Of a DNA stretch of 61,931 nucleotides, positions 1 to 8,144 are shown piece by piece. The notes beneath the pieces were generated by a model. That model had not been told where the DNA came from, did no database searches, and saw only the letters and a program-made list of their open reading frames with translations. Source of the stretch: Candidatus Faecicola pullistercoris (GTDB taxonomy: Bacteria > Bacillota > Clostridia > Christensenellales > CAG-917). Each line of letters begins with the position of its first letter. The stretch's first letter is position 1. The stretch is from positions 1 through 61,931 of the forward strand of contig DVNW01000005.1 in the NCBI GenBank assembly GCA_018714105.1. The letters are read 5' to 3'. The translations under genes were made by a program, and so were the position numbers.

Positions 1-521
1 TTTTCACCTTTCCCTCACGGTACTATACTCTATCGGTCACCAAGTCGTATTTAGCCTTAGGAGATGGTCCTCCTGTCTTCCCACCGGATTCCTCGTGTCC
101 TGTGGTACTCTGGATACTCACCGCTTCGTCAATATTTCAACTACAAGACTTTTACTTCGTTTCGTCCAGCTTTCCAACTGTGTTCGTCTATATTGATTTC
201 TTGCTTACGTGAGTCCGTCACCCCTGAAAATATTGCTATCTTCAGGTTTGGGCTCTTTCCCTTTCGCTCACCACTACTCAGGAAATCGATCGTTTTCTTT
301 CTTTTCCTCCGGGTACTTAGATGTTTCAGTTCCCCGGGTTCCCCACCTTACACTATTGATTCATGTAAGGTTAACAGCGCATTACCACTGTTGAGTTCCC
401 TCATTCGGATATCCACGGATCAATGCTCATTTGCAGCTCCCCGTGGCTTTTCGCAGCTTGTCACGTCCTTCTTCGGCGCTTGGTGCCAAGGCATCCTCCC
501 TATGCCCTTATTAGCTTAATC
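1..521 (-). rRNA. 23S ribosomal RNA, 5' portion (runs off window start)
   Basis: Read on the minus strand, this begins GATTAAGCTAATAAGGGC and continues into the conserved GGATGCCTTGG block and then domain I of bacterial 23S rRNA, including the GGTGAGCGAAAG-type and CTAAATAC segments. The 5' end is placed at about 521 by alignment from memory with other 23S starts, so a few bases of error are possible. The 3' part lies beyond the left edge. Open frames inside it are spurious. Confidence 0.96.
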
Positions 522-702
522 GTTTTCGTCTTTCCTATTAAGGTCATACTTTGTATGTCTTTCCTCAGCAAAAATATCTTCGTGAATATTTGTATTACTC
601 TTTTCTGTTAGATATTTTTTGTCTTCTCGTCTGATACGTATTCCTACATATCAGCCTCTCTTTTCTATGCAGTTGTCAATGTGCGGTACCGATTAAATCG
701 GT

Positions 703-779
703 TGGTGGGCTTGAGTAGGCTCGAACTACCGACCTCACGCTTATCAGGCGTGTGCTCTAACCAACTGAGCTACAAGCCC
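703..779 (-). tRNA. tRNA-Ile (GAT)
   Basis: A complete cloverleaf on the minus strand. The acceptor GGGCTTG pairs with CAAGCCC, the anticodon loop reads CTGATAA giving GAT, the T arm is GTTCGAGCC, and the CCA end is encoded. It lies about 180 bases before the 23S gene, as in an rRNA operon spacer, and downstream of tRNA-Ala. Confidence 0.97.
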
Positions 780-787
780 GTATGTGG

Positions 788-863
788 TGGTGGAGATGAG
801 CGGAATCGAACCGCTGACCCCCTGCTTGCAAGGCAGGTGCTCTCCCAGCTGAGCTACACCCCC
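788..863 (-). tRNA. tRNA-Ala (TGC)
   Basis: A complete minus-strand cloverleaf. The acceptor GGGGGTG pairs with CATCTCC with G-U pairs, the anticodon loop TTTGCAA-type gives TGC, the T arm is GGTTCGATTCC, and CCA is encoded. Eight bases separate it from tRNA-Ile. The order Ala-Ile-23S reverses the usual Ile-Ala order, and this is the first gene of the transcript. Confidence 0.97.
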
Positions 864-925
864 ATACAGGGTTTGCCGTTTTTAAAGGCTGTTTAAATAT
901 GCCGTCTTTGAGCGACAGCCTACAA

Positions 926-954
926 ATAATACCATTATATAAAAAATTTGTCAA
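926..954 (-). promoter_or_regulatory. consensus promoter for tRNA-Ala/tRNA-Ile/23S
   Basis: On the minus strand TTGACA (949-954) and TATTAT (926-931) are separated by exactly 17 bases. The -10 ends about 60 bases before tRNA-Ala. No 16S gene lies between this promoter and the next upstream gene, so it should drive the tRNA-23S unit alone. Confidence 0.85.
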
Positions 955-1082
955 TTATTTTTTGCGGGCTTTTACGAAATTATAATAAATAAATGAAATT
1001 TTTTGCCCCTGTCGGCCGATTACCCTGTACCCGCAGGCAAACATACCTTATAATAACTGCTTATATTAATTATATAATTACC

Positions 1083-1115
1083 ATAAAAATAAAAAAGCGC
1101 ATACCGGGTATGCGC
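1083..1115 (-). terminator. terminator of the 1133-1873 gene
   Basis: GCGCATA (1097-1103) pairs with TATGCGC (1109-1115) around a 5-base loop, followed on the minus strand by a T-rich tract. It lies just past the stop of the unknown gene and separates it from the rRNA promoter. Confidence 0.8.
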
Positions 1116-1132
1116 GCATATACCTTGCAAGC

Positions 1133-1873
1133 TCACAACACGAGATAAGCCTTTAAAAGTTCGTCTGTAGCCGCTATGATTTTACCGCAAAGCTTGTTGT
1201 ATTTTAACGTGTTTCTCAGAGCCATCCAATACGCTTTGATAAGCTGAGCGTCCCGCATTTCGAGCACGGTGGAAAAAACGTCCAGCATAAACTGCGCGTC
1301 GTAACGCTCCTGCTCGGGCAGATTGCTTGCCTTGACTTCGGCGATGGCGTTGTCGATAAGATAACCGGCCTGCTCTTTAAGAGCTATACTGACCTGCTGA
1401 ACTTTGAGGTCCTGCGTGGAATTTTCCTCTCTCACGTTATCTTCGTGGGTAGCAGTGGTAAGCAGCTCGAGTACGGCCTTTTTGAAAGGTACTATTATGC
1501 CGTTGCAGAACCCGCGATAGCTTTCAGACCTGTCGGGCGAAGGGTAAAACTCCATTACAAACCTTATAAAGTCGCGCCGCGGTACGTCGAAATCGAGAAG
1601 AAGGCACACGACAAGAGCCACCTTTTTTCTGTTGGATAGCGGCAACCTGAACATATTGGACGTCCCCAGACTTACTATGGCTTTTGAATACTCCCTGTCG
1701 AAATCGAAGTTATACTTGCACTCGTCTACCAGATTCCTGAGCTCGTCGTAATACGCCAGACAACGTAAAAGCATCCTGATTTTGTTGTGCGACATAATCA
1801 GTTTGGAATTTTCCAGTTCCTCACACTGCGCTAAAAAGGCCTGTACGGCTTCGCTGTTCAAATCTACACTCAT
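1133..1873 (-). CDS. conserved-looking hypothetical protein, 246 aa
   Basis: I do not recognise a family. The protein is soluble, mostly helical and Leu/Glu rich, with no signal peptide or membrane segment. A central stretch (roughly residues 75-110) is rich in basic and aromatic residues and could be a nucleic-acid or protein contact surface, but no named motif is visible. It starts MSVDLNS and is a single-gene unit: a terminator follows it and 281 non-coding bases precede it. Codon use matches its chromosomal neighbours, so it is probably native rather than recently acquired. Function is unknown. Confidence 0.75.
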   Translation of the reverse strand: MSVDLNSEAVQAFLAQCEELENSKLIMSHNKIRMLLRCLAYYDELRNLVDECKYNFDFDREYSKAIVSLGTSNMFRLPLSNRKKVALVVCLLLDFDVPRRDFIRFVMEFYPSPDRSESYRGFCNGIIVPFKKAVLELLTTATHEDNVREENSTQDLKVQQVSIALKEQAGYLIDNAIAEVKASNLPEQERYDAQFMLDVFSTVLEMRDAQLIKAYWMALRNTLKYNKLCGKIIAATDELLKAYLVL

Positions 1874-2154
1874 CTGTTACTCCGTAAAATCGAATACAAA
1901 GATATTATAAACAAAAGGCGGCGATTTTGCAAGTATAACCCGGAATATATTGTCGGCCAAAAATAACCAACATATAAAAAACGGTTGTATTTTTTATCAA
2001 AATGCATTAAAATGTATATGTCTTTGCGCAAAAATACCTTTTTTGCGACGCGCAGATTATATATTTAAAACTGTCTTAGTTACCGAAACCGCATTTTAAA
2101 GCCATATTCTGCGCAATAAACTTACTTTCGAGATAAATTTTAAGGAGCATATAT

Positions 2155-2382
2155 ATGAAGTCAATAGCTATTAATCTCAATCTGGCGGAAAACGTCAAAA
2201 AGTTCGACAGCATAGTCAACAAGTACGATTACGATATGGACGTCAGAAGCGGCAGACACGTCGTAAACGCAAAATCCATTCTAGGAATTTTCAGCCTCGA
2301 CCTCAACCTTCCCGTTATACTGGAAATTTACAACGACAACTGTAACGACCTGATCGAGGAGCTCAAACCGTTTATGGCATAA
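2155..2382 (+). CDS. HPr-like domain protein lacking the phospho-histidine, 75 aa
   Basis: The stretch VNAKSILGIFSLDL (residues 37-50) matches the second half of HPr phosphocarrier proteins, with Ser41 at the place of regulatory Ser46. In true HPr, His15 lies 31 residues earlier in GIHARPA. Here that region reads NLNLAENVKK, with no histidine or the following arginine. The length fits the family (about 85 aa). It therefore probably cannot carry phosphate from enzyme I, but could still be a regulatory HPr-fold protein. A good ribosome site (AAGGAG) precedes ATG. The gene stands alone, closed by a strong terminator. Confidence 0.65.
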   Translation: MKSIAINLNLAENVKKFDSIVNKYDYDMDVRSGRHVVNAKSILGIFSLDLNLPVILEIYNDNCNDLIEELKPFMA

Positions 2383-2387
2383 AAAAA

Positions 2388-2405
2388 GACCGCCGCACGG
2401 CGGTC
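2388..2405. terminator. bidirectional terminator
   Basis: A perfect 8-bp stem GACCGCCG/CGGCGGTC with a 2-base loop has an A-tract on the left and a T-tract on the right. It can end both the HPr-like gene (+) and the YhhN-like gene (-). Confidence 0.9.
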
Positions 2406-2424
2406 TTTTTATTTACGTTTCCGG

Positions 2425-3141
2425 CTATACCGCAAACATTATGCTTGCCGCTATCACGAACTGCGCTATATAGTAAGTCGCGTGATTGAGCACTATGTTG
2501 ACGGGGGTATTTTTGGATTTTTCGATATCGAAATACATTCCGGACAGAATAAGATCGCTTATTATAAAGAATACGCCGCCCACCGTCATGACTATCCATA
2601 CGGTCTCGAATCCGGTAGCTATCATTGCGGACGCCGCCGAGAACGTCATAAACGCCAGTATCGCGCCGTATGCGAAGGAAATCCACTTGAATTTGCCGTA
2701 TTCGAGTTTCATAACCTTTTCCAGGCCTATGGCGATGCCTCCGAATATCACCGCCGCCGCAAGCGGAACGATAATATACCATACGCTTGCCGATACCGCC
2801 GCGCTGAACGAGTATATGGCGTAAAGATAAAACACGTGGCCCAGCGCGAAACTTATCATTCCCGCAAACGTATATACGTCGTTATCCTCGGGATATACCC
2901 ATTTGAGATCCAGCCATATATCTCCTAGCATACCGAATATCAGCCCCGCAACGATAAACAGACCGTACTGTCTGACTACATCAAAATTCCCGGCGGCAAA
3001 ACAAGCGAAAACCGCCGTCAGAATGAAAAATACGCTGGCAAGGGTTTTGGTAATAAGCCCGGGTATACCGCCCTTTTTAACCCTGACTGCAAGAAACAGA
3101 ACGGTTGCCGCAACGCCTGCGGCCAAAGCTGCATAAAACAT
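2425..3141 (-). CDS. YhhN/TMEM86-family membrane protein (putative lysoplasmalogenase), 238 aa
   Basis: The protein has about eight hydrophobic segments. It carries the family hallmarks GMLGDIWLDLK near residue 85 and a C-terminal region with LNHATYYIAQF, where conserved acidic and histidine residues sit in the membrane. YhhN/TMEM86 proteins include lysoplasmalogenases that cleave the vinyl-ether bond of lysoplasmalogens. Plasmalogens are common in anaerobic clostridia, so the role is plausible but inferred. It follows the DUF2804 gene by 18 bases, so the two are probably co-transcribed and may both act on membrane lipids. Confidence 0.75.
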   Translation of the reverse strand: MFYAALAAGVAATVLFLAVRVKKGGIPGLITKTLASVFFILTAVFACFAAGNFDVVRQYGLFIVAGLIFGMLGDIWLDLKWVYPEDNDVYTFAGMISFALGHVFYLYAIYSFSAAVSASVWYIIVPLAAAVIFGGIAIGLEKVMKLEYGKFKWISFAYGAILAFMTFSAASAMIATGFETVWIVMTVGGVFFIISDLILSGMYFDIEKSKNTPVNIVLNHATYYIAQFVIAASIMFAV

Positions 3142-3159
3142 AAATTCCTCCTTGAACTG

Positions 3160-4188
3160 TTACCATTTATTATGTACTTTTTCGGCAAATCCGATAACGT
3201 CTTTGAATTCGATAACCTTACCGTCGTCAAGCACCGCCCTTCCCGAAAACCTGCCGAACACCTGATGCGGAATCATGCACATCACTCCTATATCGAGAGG
3301 AGCCTGCCTGTCTAGAACGGGTTTGAAATCCATTTCCAGTCGGCCGTCGTCCGAAGTAAAGGTCCAGTCGGACATAAAATCGTCCTTGCCGTCTTTTACG
3401 GGTATATTGAAGGTTACTTCGCTGAGTTTGTACGACTTTCCGTTATAAAACAGCATGTTTTCGGAGGCCGCGGAGGTATCTCCGAATCCGTAGCCTATAT
3501 TGAAGCCGAAACGGGAGCCGTCTTCGAGTACGGTCTGCATAGAGCCCCACAGCCAGGTGTTGTCGTAAGTCCATACTCCTCTGCCCCAATCGAGCGTGGC
3601 CAGACTGTCGCCGTCGAAAGGCATGACTCTGTCGCCTATGCTCATGTATCCTTGAGCGCGCATACAATTGATTTTCTGATTGTAGTAAAAGTGCTTTTTC
3701 TTTTCGAAAGGGGTGGCGATAACCATGCTTTCCTCAGGGATATCCGTAAGCGTGATATCGAATTTCAGGTCCTTACCGCCGTCGAATTTTTTATAAACGC
3801 CGCTGAGTCTGCGTTTGACGCCGTCGTTTTCGAAGCGCATTTCGGCCTTGCCTATCTTGCCGTATACGTCGCCTTTCTCGCTTGTGGAAGGCAATCCCAT
3901 CCTGCCCATCGGGAAAAAAGAAATTGCGCTTCGGGTTACGTCGTAAGGCTTTAAGTAATCGATAAACGACGCGCTGACACAGCCTACGTACCCGCTGTCG
4001 GAAACGGTAAGGCACAATGCGTATTTTTGGTTTCCTATCAGATAATAGTCCCACTCCTTGATGCGCACGGCAGGCGCTTTGATATCCTTTCTGTCGTACT
4101 GCCAGACCATTGTTTTGGCATAACCGGGACAGGCTATATTGCCTCCGGCGTCAAGCAGGCGTTGTTTTTCGGTAACCTCTCTCTGCAT
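3160..4188 (-). CDS. DUF2804 family protein, about 342 aa
   Basis: The sequence looks like the DUF2804 family: an N-terminal LLDxxGNIACPGYA-like opening, a central LDWGRGVWTYDNTWLWGS motif (about residues 205-222), and a FGFNIGYGFGD segment. Its biochemical function is not known to me; lipocalin/CrtC-like folds acting on lipids have been suggested for related families. A frame six codons longer exists, but AAGGAG lies inside it, eight bases before the internal ATG (MQREV), so I use the shorter form. It is the first gene of a two-gene operon with the YhhN-like protein. Confidence 0.75.
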   Translation of the reverse strand: MQREVTEKQRLLDAGGNIACPGYAKTMVWQYDRKDIKAPAVRIKEWDYYLIGNQKYALCLTVSDSGYVGCVSASFIDYLKPYDVTRSAISFFPMGRMGLPSTSEKGDVYGKIGKAEMRFENDGVKRRLSGVYKKFDGGKDLKFDITLTDIPEESMVIATPFEKKKHFYYNQKINCMRAQGYMSIGDRVMPFDGDSLATLDWGRGVWTYDNTWLWGSMQTVLEDGSRFGFNIGYGFGDTSAASENMLFYNGKSYKLSEVTFNIPVKDGKDDFMSDWTFTSDDGRLEMDFKPVLDRQAPLDIGVMCMIPHQVFGRFSGRAVLDDGKVIEFKDVIGFAEKVHNKW

Positions 4189-4223
4189 ATATTTCTCCTT
4201 GAACATATAATGGTATATATTTG

Positions 4224-4252
4224 ATTTTATCTTACGGTACGAGGTTTGTCAA
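4224..4252 (-). promoter_or_regulatory. promoter of the DUF2804-YhhN operon
   Basis: Minus-strand TTGACA (4247-4252), 17-base spacer, TAAAAT (4224-4229), about 35 bases before the chosen start codon. Confidence 0.7.
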
Positions 4253-4295
4253 TATCAATATTGAAAAGGCGGCCGCAAATTATCGCCGAAATCTG

Positions 4296-4324
4296 TTGCC
4301 TGTTCGGTTTAAAAAATGTATAAT
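4296..4324 (+). promoter_or_regulatory. promoter of degV gene
   Basis: Plus-strand TTGCCT (4296-4301), 17-base spacer, TATAAT (4319-4324). The leader is about 65 bases and ends in a GGAG ribosome site before ATG at 4396. Confidence 0.65.
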
Positions 4325-4395
4325 ATAACTGCGCTGAAATATTATGCGCTCAATATTAAGTAAAAATTTAAGTTTATATATTTATAGGAGTATTT

Positions 4396-5262
4396 ATGAA
4401 TTATTACATTACCACCGACGCAACCGGCGATATGCCGAAATCGTTTTACAAAGACTGTTTCCGCATAATGCAAATGAATTATCTTCTGGACGACGTTCTT
4501 TACGAATGCTCTCCCGAAAGTCTTGATTACGACGTTTTTTACGATAAGGTCAAAAACGGCAGCATGCCCACGACCTCCCTTATCACTGTAGACAGAGGCA
4601 AGGAATATTTCGAGGAAATACTTAAAAAAGGCTACGATATTCTGCATATTGCCTTTTCGTCCAAACTGTCTGGCACCTACGAAAACATGGTGCTCGCGGC
4701 CGAACAGCTGAAACCTCTGTATCCCGACCGCAAAATAATAGTAAAGGACAGTAAATCGGCATCGGGCGGCGAAGGTCTGCTCGTTTATAAAATACTGCAA
4801 AAGCGCGAAGAAGGCGCGTCTATCGAAGAAGCGGCGGAATATTTTGACTCCATACGAAATCATATTAACCACTTCTTTACGGTCGAAGACCTTTTCCACC
4901 TGTTCAGAGGCGGCAGACTTTCCAAAACGGCGGCAACCGTAGGTACTATGCTCAACCTCAAGCCCGTGCTTTACGTTGACGACGAAGGACGCCTTATCCC
5001 CATAGCGAAAACCATGGGCAGAAAACCCGCTGTAAGAATGCTCGCCGATAAGTTCTTTGAAAAAAGTCAGGGATATGTTAACGATACAGTTCTTATAAGT
5101 CACGGCAGCTGCCTTGCCGAAGCCGAGGACCTTGCCGCAAAACTGAAAGCAAAACAGCCCGACCTCAACGTCGTAATCGACTATATCGGGCCCGTAATAG
5201 GCAGCCACTGCGGAAAAGGCGTTCTCGCCCTGTTCTTTATGGGCAAAGACAGAGAAAAATAA
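4396..5262 (+). CDS. DegV family fatty-acid-binding protein, 288 aa
   Basis: DegV/FakB proteins bind a free fatty acid and present it to the FakA kinase for phosphorylation and entry into phospholipid synthesis. The N-terminal TDATGDMP segment, the PTTSLITVDRG stretch near residue 58 (T-S of the fatty-acid head-group site), FSSKLSGTYEN near residue 94 and the GGRLSKTAAT region near residue 174 are all family signatures. The length is typical. No fakA homologue lies in the window. The gene is soluble and monocistronic or coupled to the epimerase downstream across a weak hairpin. Confidence 0.9.
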   Translation: MNYYITTDATGDMPKSFYKDCFRIMQMNYLLDDVLYECSPESLDYDVFYDKVKNGSMPTTSLITVDRGKEYFEEILKKGYDILHIAFSSKLSGTYENMVLAAEQLKPLYPDRKIIVKDSKSASGGEGLLVYKILQKREEGASIEEAAEYFDSIRNHINHFFTVEDLFHLFRGGRLSKTAATVGTMLNLKPVLYVDDEGRLIPIAKTMGRKPAVRMLADKFFEKSQGYVNDTVLISHGSCLAEAEDLAAKLKAKQPDLNVVIDYIGPVIGSHCGKGVLALFFMGKDREK

Positions 5263-5269
5263 AAGTTTT

Positions 5270-5295
5270 TCGGGCGGCTCGTACGGGTCGCCCGA
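5270..5295 (+). terminator. weak terminator or attenuator after degV
   Basis: TCGGGCG (5270-5276) pairs with CGCCCGA (5289-5295) around a 12-base loop, followed only by a broken T-tract. It may be leaky, allowing read-through into the epimerase gene. Confidence 0.5.
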
Positions 5296-5322
5296 TTTAA
5301 AATTTACTTTACGGAGAAAAAG

Positions 5323-6195
5323 ATGTACAGCATAGAAAACAACTCGCTCAAAGTCGACGTTACTGCCAAAGGCGGCTGTCTGAAAGGCATATTCGACAAA
5401 ACCCGCGGTATACAGCTTTTATGGCAGGGCGACGAAAAAAGCTGGGAAGACAGCGATATCGTGATATTTCCCATGATCGCAAGGTTGCAGGACGGCTATT
5501 ATACGCATAACGGCCAAAGATACGACATGCGCATTCACGGCATTGCCTGTTACGACAGCTTCGACATTGTGTCTCATACGGGTAACAGCATTGCTTTAAG
5601 ACTTGTTTCCACGGCCGAATCGATGAAAGAATACCCTTTTTCTTTCAGCCTCGACGTAATATATACCGTAACGGGCAAAAAACTTACCGTGCGTTACGAA
5701 GTGTGCAATACGGGCGCACAGCCTATGCCCTTTTGCCTTGGCGGGCACCCGGGCTTCAATCTTGACTTTTCAGACGGGCAGAATATCTGCGAAACCGCGG
5801 GCAATCTGCTTAAACTCTGCACCCCGCAAGAGCTTACCGCATATACCCTGGACTCCTCCAACCATTTTATAACGGGCGAAAAAAGCCTGGGTTTTACTGA
5901 GAGCTTCGATTTGCAAAAAGCGCTTTTCCAAAACGACGCCGTTATACTTAAACAGCTCAAAGGAAACGTAGAGATTGTGCGTAAAAACGGGGTTAAAATA
6001 CGCTTTTATCCTAATAACGCCCCTGTTTTTGCTTTTTGGTCTCATCCAACGTACGGCGGTTACGTTTGTTTGGAGCCCTGGCTCGGTCTGCCGGATACAG
6101 CGCCCGCAACGCGTGAAATAACCCAAAAACCGCTTGTAAAAACTCTTCCGCCCGACGGCAAATTCGCTTACGAATACGCAGTGGAAATATTATAG
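5323..6195 (+). CDS. aldose 1-epimerase family protein (LacX-like), 290 aa
   Basis: Galactose mutarotase superfamily enzymes interconvert alpha and beta anomers of free sugars. Seen here are the HGIACYDSF motif (about residue 71), the FCLGGHPGFNLDF motif (about residue 143) with its catalytic-type histidine, and the C-terminal CLEPWLGLPD with the conserved glutamate. These match the LacX-like subgroup. It is cytosolic, with no signal peptide. A GGAGAAAAAG ribosome site precedes ATG. Its substrate cannot be read from context; the phosphoglucomutase converging from the right fits hexose metabolism. Confidence 0.85.
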   Translation: MYSIENNSLKVDVTAKGGCLKGIFDKTRGIQLLWQGDEKSWEDSDIVIFPMIARLQDGYYTHNGQRYDMRIHGIACYDSFDIVSHTGNSIALRLVSTAESMKEYPFSFSLDVIYTVTGKKLTVRYEVCNTGAQPMPFCLGGHPGFNLDFSDGQNICETAGNLLKLCTPQELTAYTLDSSNHFITGEKSLGFTESFDLQKALFQNDAVILKQLKGNVEIVRKNGVKIRFYPNNAPVFAFWSHPTYGGYVCLEPWLGLPDTAPATREITQKPLVKTLPPDGKFAYEYAVEIL

Positions 6196-6205
6196 CCGCA
6201 AAAAA

Positions 6206-6225
6206 AGAGATGCCGAAGCATCTCT
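6206..6225. terminator. bidirectional terminator
   Basis: AGAGATGC/GCATCTCT forms an 8-bp stem with a CGAA tetraloop, flanked by A and T tracts, between the convergent epimerase and phosphoglucomutase genes. Confidence 0.9.
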
Positions 6226-6244
6226 TTTTGTTTATAACAAAACT

Positions 6245-7993
6245 TCAACCTATATAAGCATTCTTAACGGCTTCCAGATAAGCGGCGTTGGCCTCTGCAG
6301 CCTTATCCGCGCTTTCGCGACTGTCGGCAACGTATATTTTGAGTTTCGGCTCGGTGCCGCTGGGGCGTACGCATATCCAGTCGCCGCCTTCCAGTCCGAA
6401 ATAAATTACGTTGGATTTGGGAAGAGTTATGTTTTCCATTGCGCCGTCGGCATAACGGGTTATTCCCGAAAGATAGTCTCTTTTGAATTCTACTTGTCTT
6501 CCCGCTATTTCGTCGGGGAAATCGGCGCGGACTTTTTCCATAATGGCGTTCATCTTATCCATTCCGTCAAGCCCCTCGAAAACGAACGACGCGCCTTTTT
6601 CGCAATAATATCCGAACTGAGCGTATAACTCTTCGAGACGGGCCGTTACCGTAGTTCCGAGACTTTCGTACTTGCACACCATTTCGGAAAAAATCATGGC
6701 TGCAACGACCGCGTCCTTATCGCGCGCATGCGTTCCGACGAGCGAGCCGTAACTTTCCTCGAATCCGAACATATAGGTATATTCGCCGCTCTGTTCCCAC
6801 TCCTTTATTTTTTCACCTATAAACTTGAAACCTGTAAGCACTTCGAATATCGTCGCACCGTAATACCCGGCGACTTTGTTGGCGAGATTAGTGCTGACTA
6901 TGGTCTTTATGACGGCGGCGTTAGCGGGAAGCTTGCCCTGCTCTTTTGCCGACGACAGGATATAATCCATCATAAGCACGCCTATCTGATTGCCGGTAAG
7001 CACGGCGTAACCGCTTTGCGTTTTCAGCGCTACGCCCATTCTGTCGGCGTCGGGGTCCGTGCCTATTACCACTCCCGCGCCCTCTCTCTCGGCCTGCGCT
7101 ATTGCCAGCGAGAGTGCGCTCTGTTCCTCGGGATTAGGAACTTTTACGGTTGAAAAGTCAGGATCGGGCAAAGCCTGTTCCCTTACTACGGACACGTTTA
7201 TACCCTTGCGTCCGAGCACCGAAGTAACGGGCATATAACCCGAACCGTGCAAAGGCGTATAGACCAGCTTTACCTTTTTGCCGAATTTCTTTACGGCGTC
7301 GGGCGAAACGGAAAGAGCGGATATCGCCTCAAAGTATTTTTCGTCCACGTCCTTGCCGATTACGGTAACGTATTCGCCCGCTTTGTATCCGTTTTTGCCT
7401 TTGAGGTCGTCTTTTGACAGCACAGCTGCTCTGTCAATACCGAAAACGTCGGCTTTTTCGATGAACCTGACCACTTCCGCGGTAGCTTCGGGCGACATCT
7501 GCGCGCCGTCTGCGCCGTAAACTTTATAACCGTTATACTGTTTGGGGTTATGACTGGCGGTAATCATTATTCCCGCAGTCGCGCCTAAATGTCTTACCGC
7601 AAACGAGCACATGGGCACGGGGCGCACGTCCTCGAATATGTAACAGTTTATTTTGTTTGCGGCAAGCACCCCTGCGCACTCGGCAGCGAATTCGACGGAA
7701 AATCTTCGGGTATCGTAAGCTATGACCACGCCCTTTTTCATGGCTTCGCTTCCCAGCCCCGATATATAATCCGCCAGACCTTTGGTTGCGCGCCTTACCG
7801 TAAACACGTTCATGCGGTTAGTCCCCATGCCGAGGACGCCTCTCATTCCCGCCGTGCCGAAGGCCAGTTCCATGCCGAATCTTTCCTTGATTTCGTTGTC
7901 GTTACCGGCTATGGCGAGTAGTTCGTTTTTATCGCTGTTTTGCAGTTCTTCCGAATTTATCCACTTTTGGTAAATTTTGATGTAATTTTCCAT
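6245..7993 (-). CDS. pgcA: phosphoglucomutase/phosphomannomutase, 582 aa
   Basis: This enzyme interconverts glucose-1-phosphate and glucose-6-phosphate (or the mannose forms), feeding glycogen, UDP-glucose and envelope sugars. The phosphoserine loop TASHNPKQYNGYKVY is near residue 145, the metal loop GTDPDADRMG near residue 315, the sugar-binding GFEESYGS near residue 418, and the phosphate-binding RPSGTEPKLKIY near residue 550. The length matches the PgcA type of Firmicutes. It is single-gene, with a leader region containing three DnaA-box-like sequences. Confidence 0.95.
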   Translation of the reverse strand: MENYIKIYQKWINSEELQNSDKNELLAIAGNDNEIKERFGMELAFGTAGMRGVLGMGTNRMNVFTVRRATKGLADYISGLGSEAMKKGVVIAYDTRRFSVEFAAECAGVLAANKINCYIFEDVRPVPMCSFAVRHLGATAGIMITASHNPKQYNGYKVYGADGAQMSPEATAEVVRFIEKADVFGIDRAAVLSKDDLKGKNGYKAGEYVTVIGKDVDEKYFEAISALSVSPDAVKKFGKKVKLVYTPLHGSGYMPVTSVLGRKGINVSVVREQALPDPDFSTVKVPNPEEQSALSLAIAQAEREGAGVVIGTDPDADRMGVALKTQSGYAVLTGNQIGVLMMDYILSSAKEQGKLPANAAVIKTIVSTNLANKVAGYYGATIFEVLTGFKFIGEKIKEWEQSGEYTYMFGFEESYGSLVGTHARDKDAVVAAMIFSEMVCKYESLGTTVTARLEELYAQFGYYCEKGASFVFEGLDGMDKMNAIMEKVRADFPDEIAGRQVEFKRDYLSGITRYADGAMENITLPKSNVIYFGLEGGDWICVRPSGTEPKLKIYVADSRESADKAAEANAAYLEAVKNAYIG

Positions 7994-8014
7994 AAAAACT
8001 CCTTTTTGGCGGGT

Positions 8015-8058
8015 TTATCCACAATATTTTAGGCATATGTTGATAAGTTTGTGGATAA
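8015..8058. promoter_or_regulatory. cluster of three DnaA-box-like sequences
   Basis: TTATCCACA (8015-8023) on the plus strand faces two minus-strand boxes: TTATCAACA (plus-strand TGTTGATAA, 8038-8046) and TTATCCACA (plus-strand TGTGGATAA, 8050-8058). All lie upstream of pgcA. Two are exact to the 9-base consensus. No dnaA or dnaN lies nearby, so a regulatory or DnaA-titrating role is likelier than an origin. Confidence 0.6.
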
Positions 8059-8144
8059 CCGCCCGCTTCTGCACGCATAAAATTATGCGGCTGTATTAAA
8101 ATTTTATATTGATATTATATATTTTAATGCTTAAAATGTCAATT

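Noticed and set aside
870..1130. Possible missed 16S rRNA between tRNA-Ala and the unknown gene
   Set aside because: The gap is only about 260 bases and holds a promoter and a terminator, with no rRNA-like sequence.
4342..5208. 288-residue frame antisense to degV
   Set aside because: Composition is Phe/Tyr/Arg rich, typical of the shadow of a biased gene; no ribosome site and no homology seen.
8015..8058. Chromosomal origin from clustered DnaA boxes
   Set aside because: Only three boxes, no dnaA/dnaN/gyrB context and no long AT-rich unwinding region.
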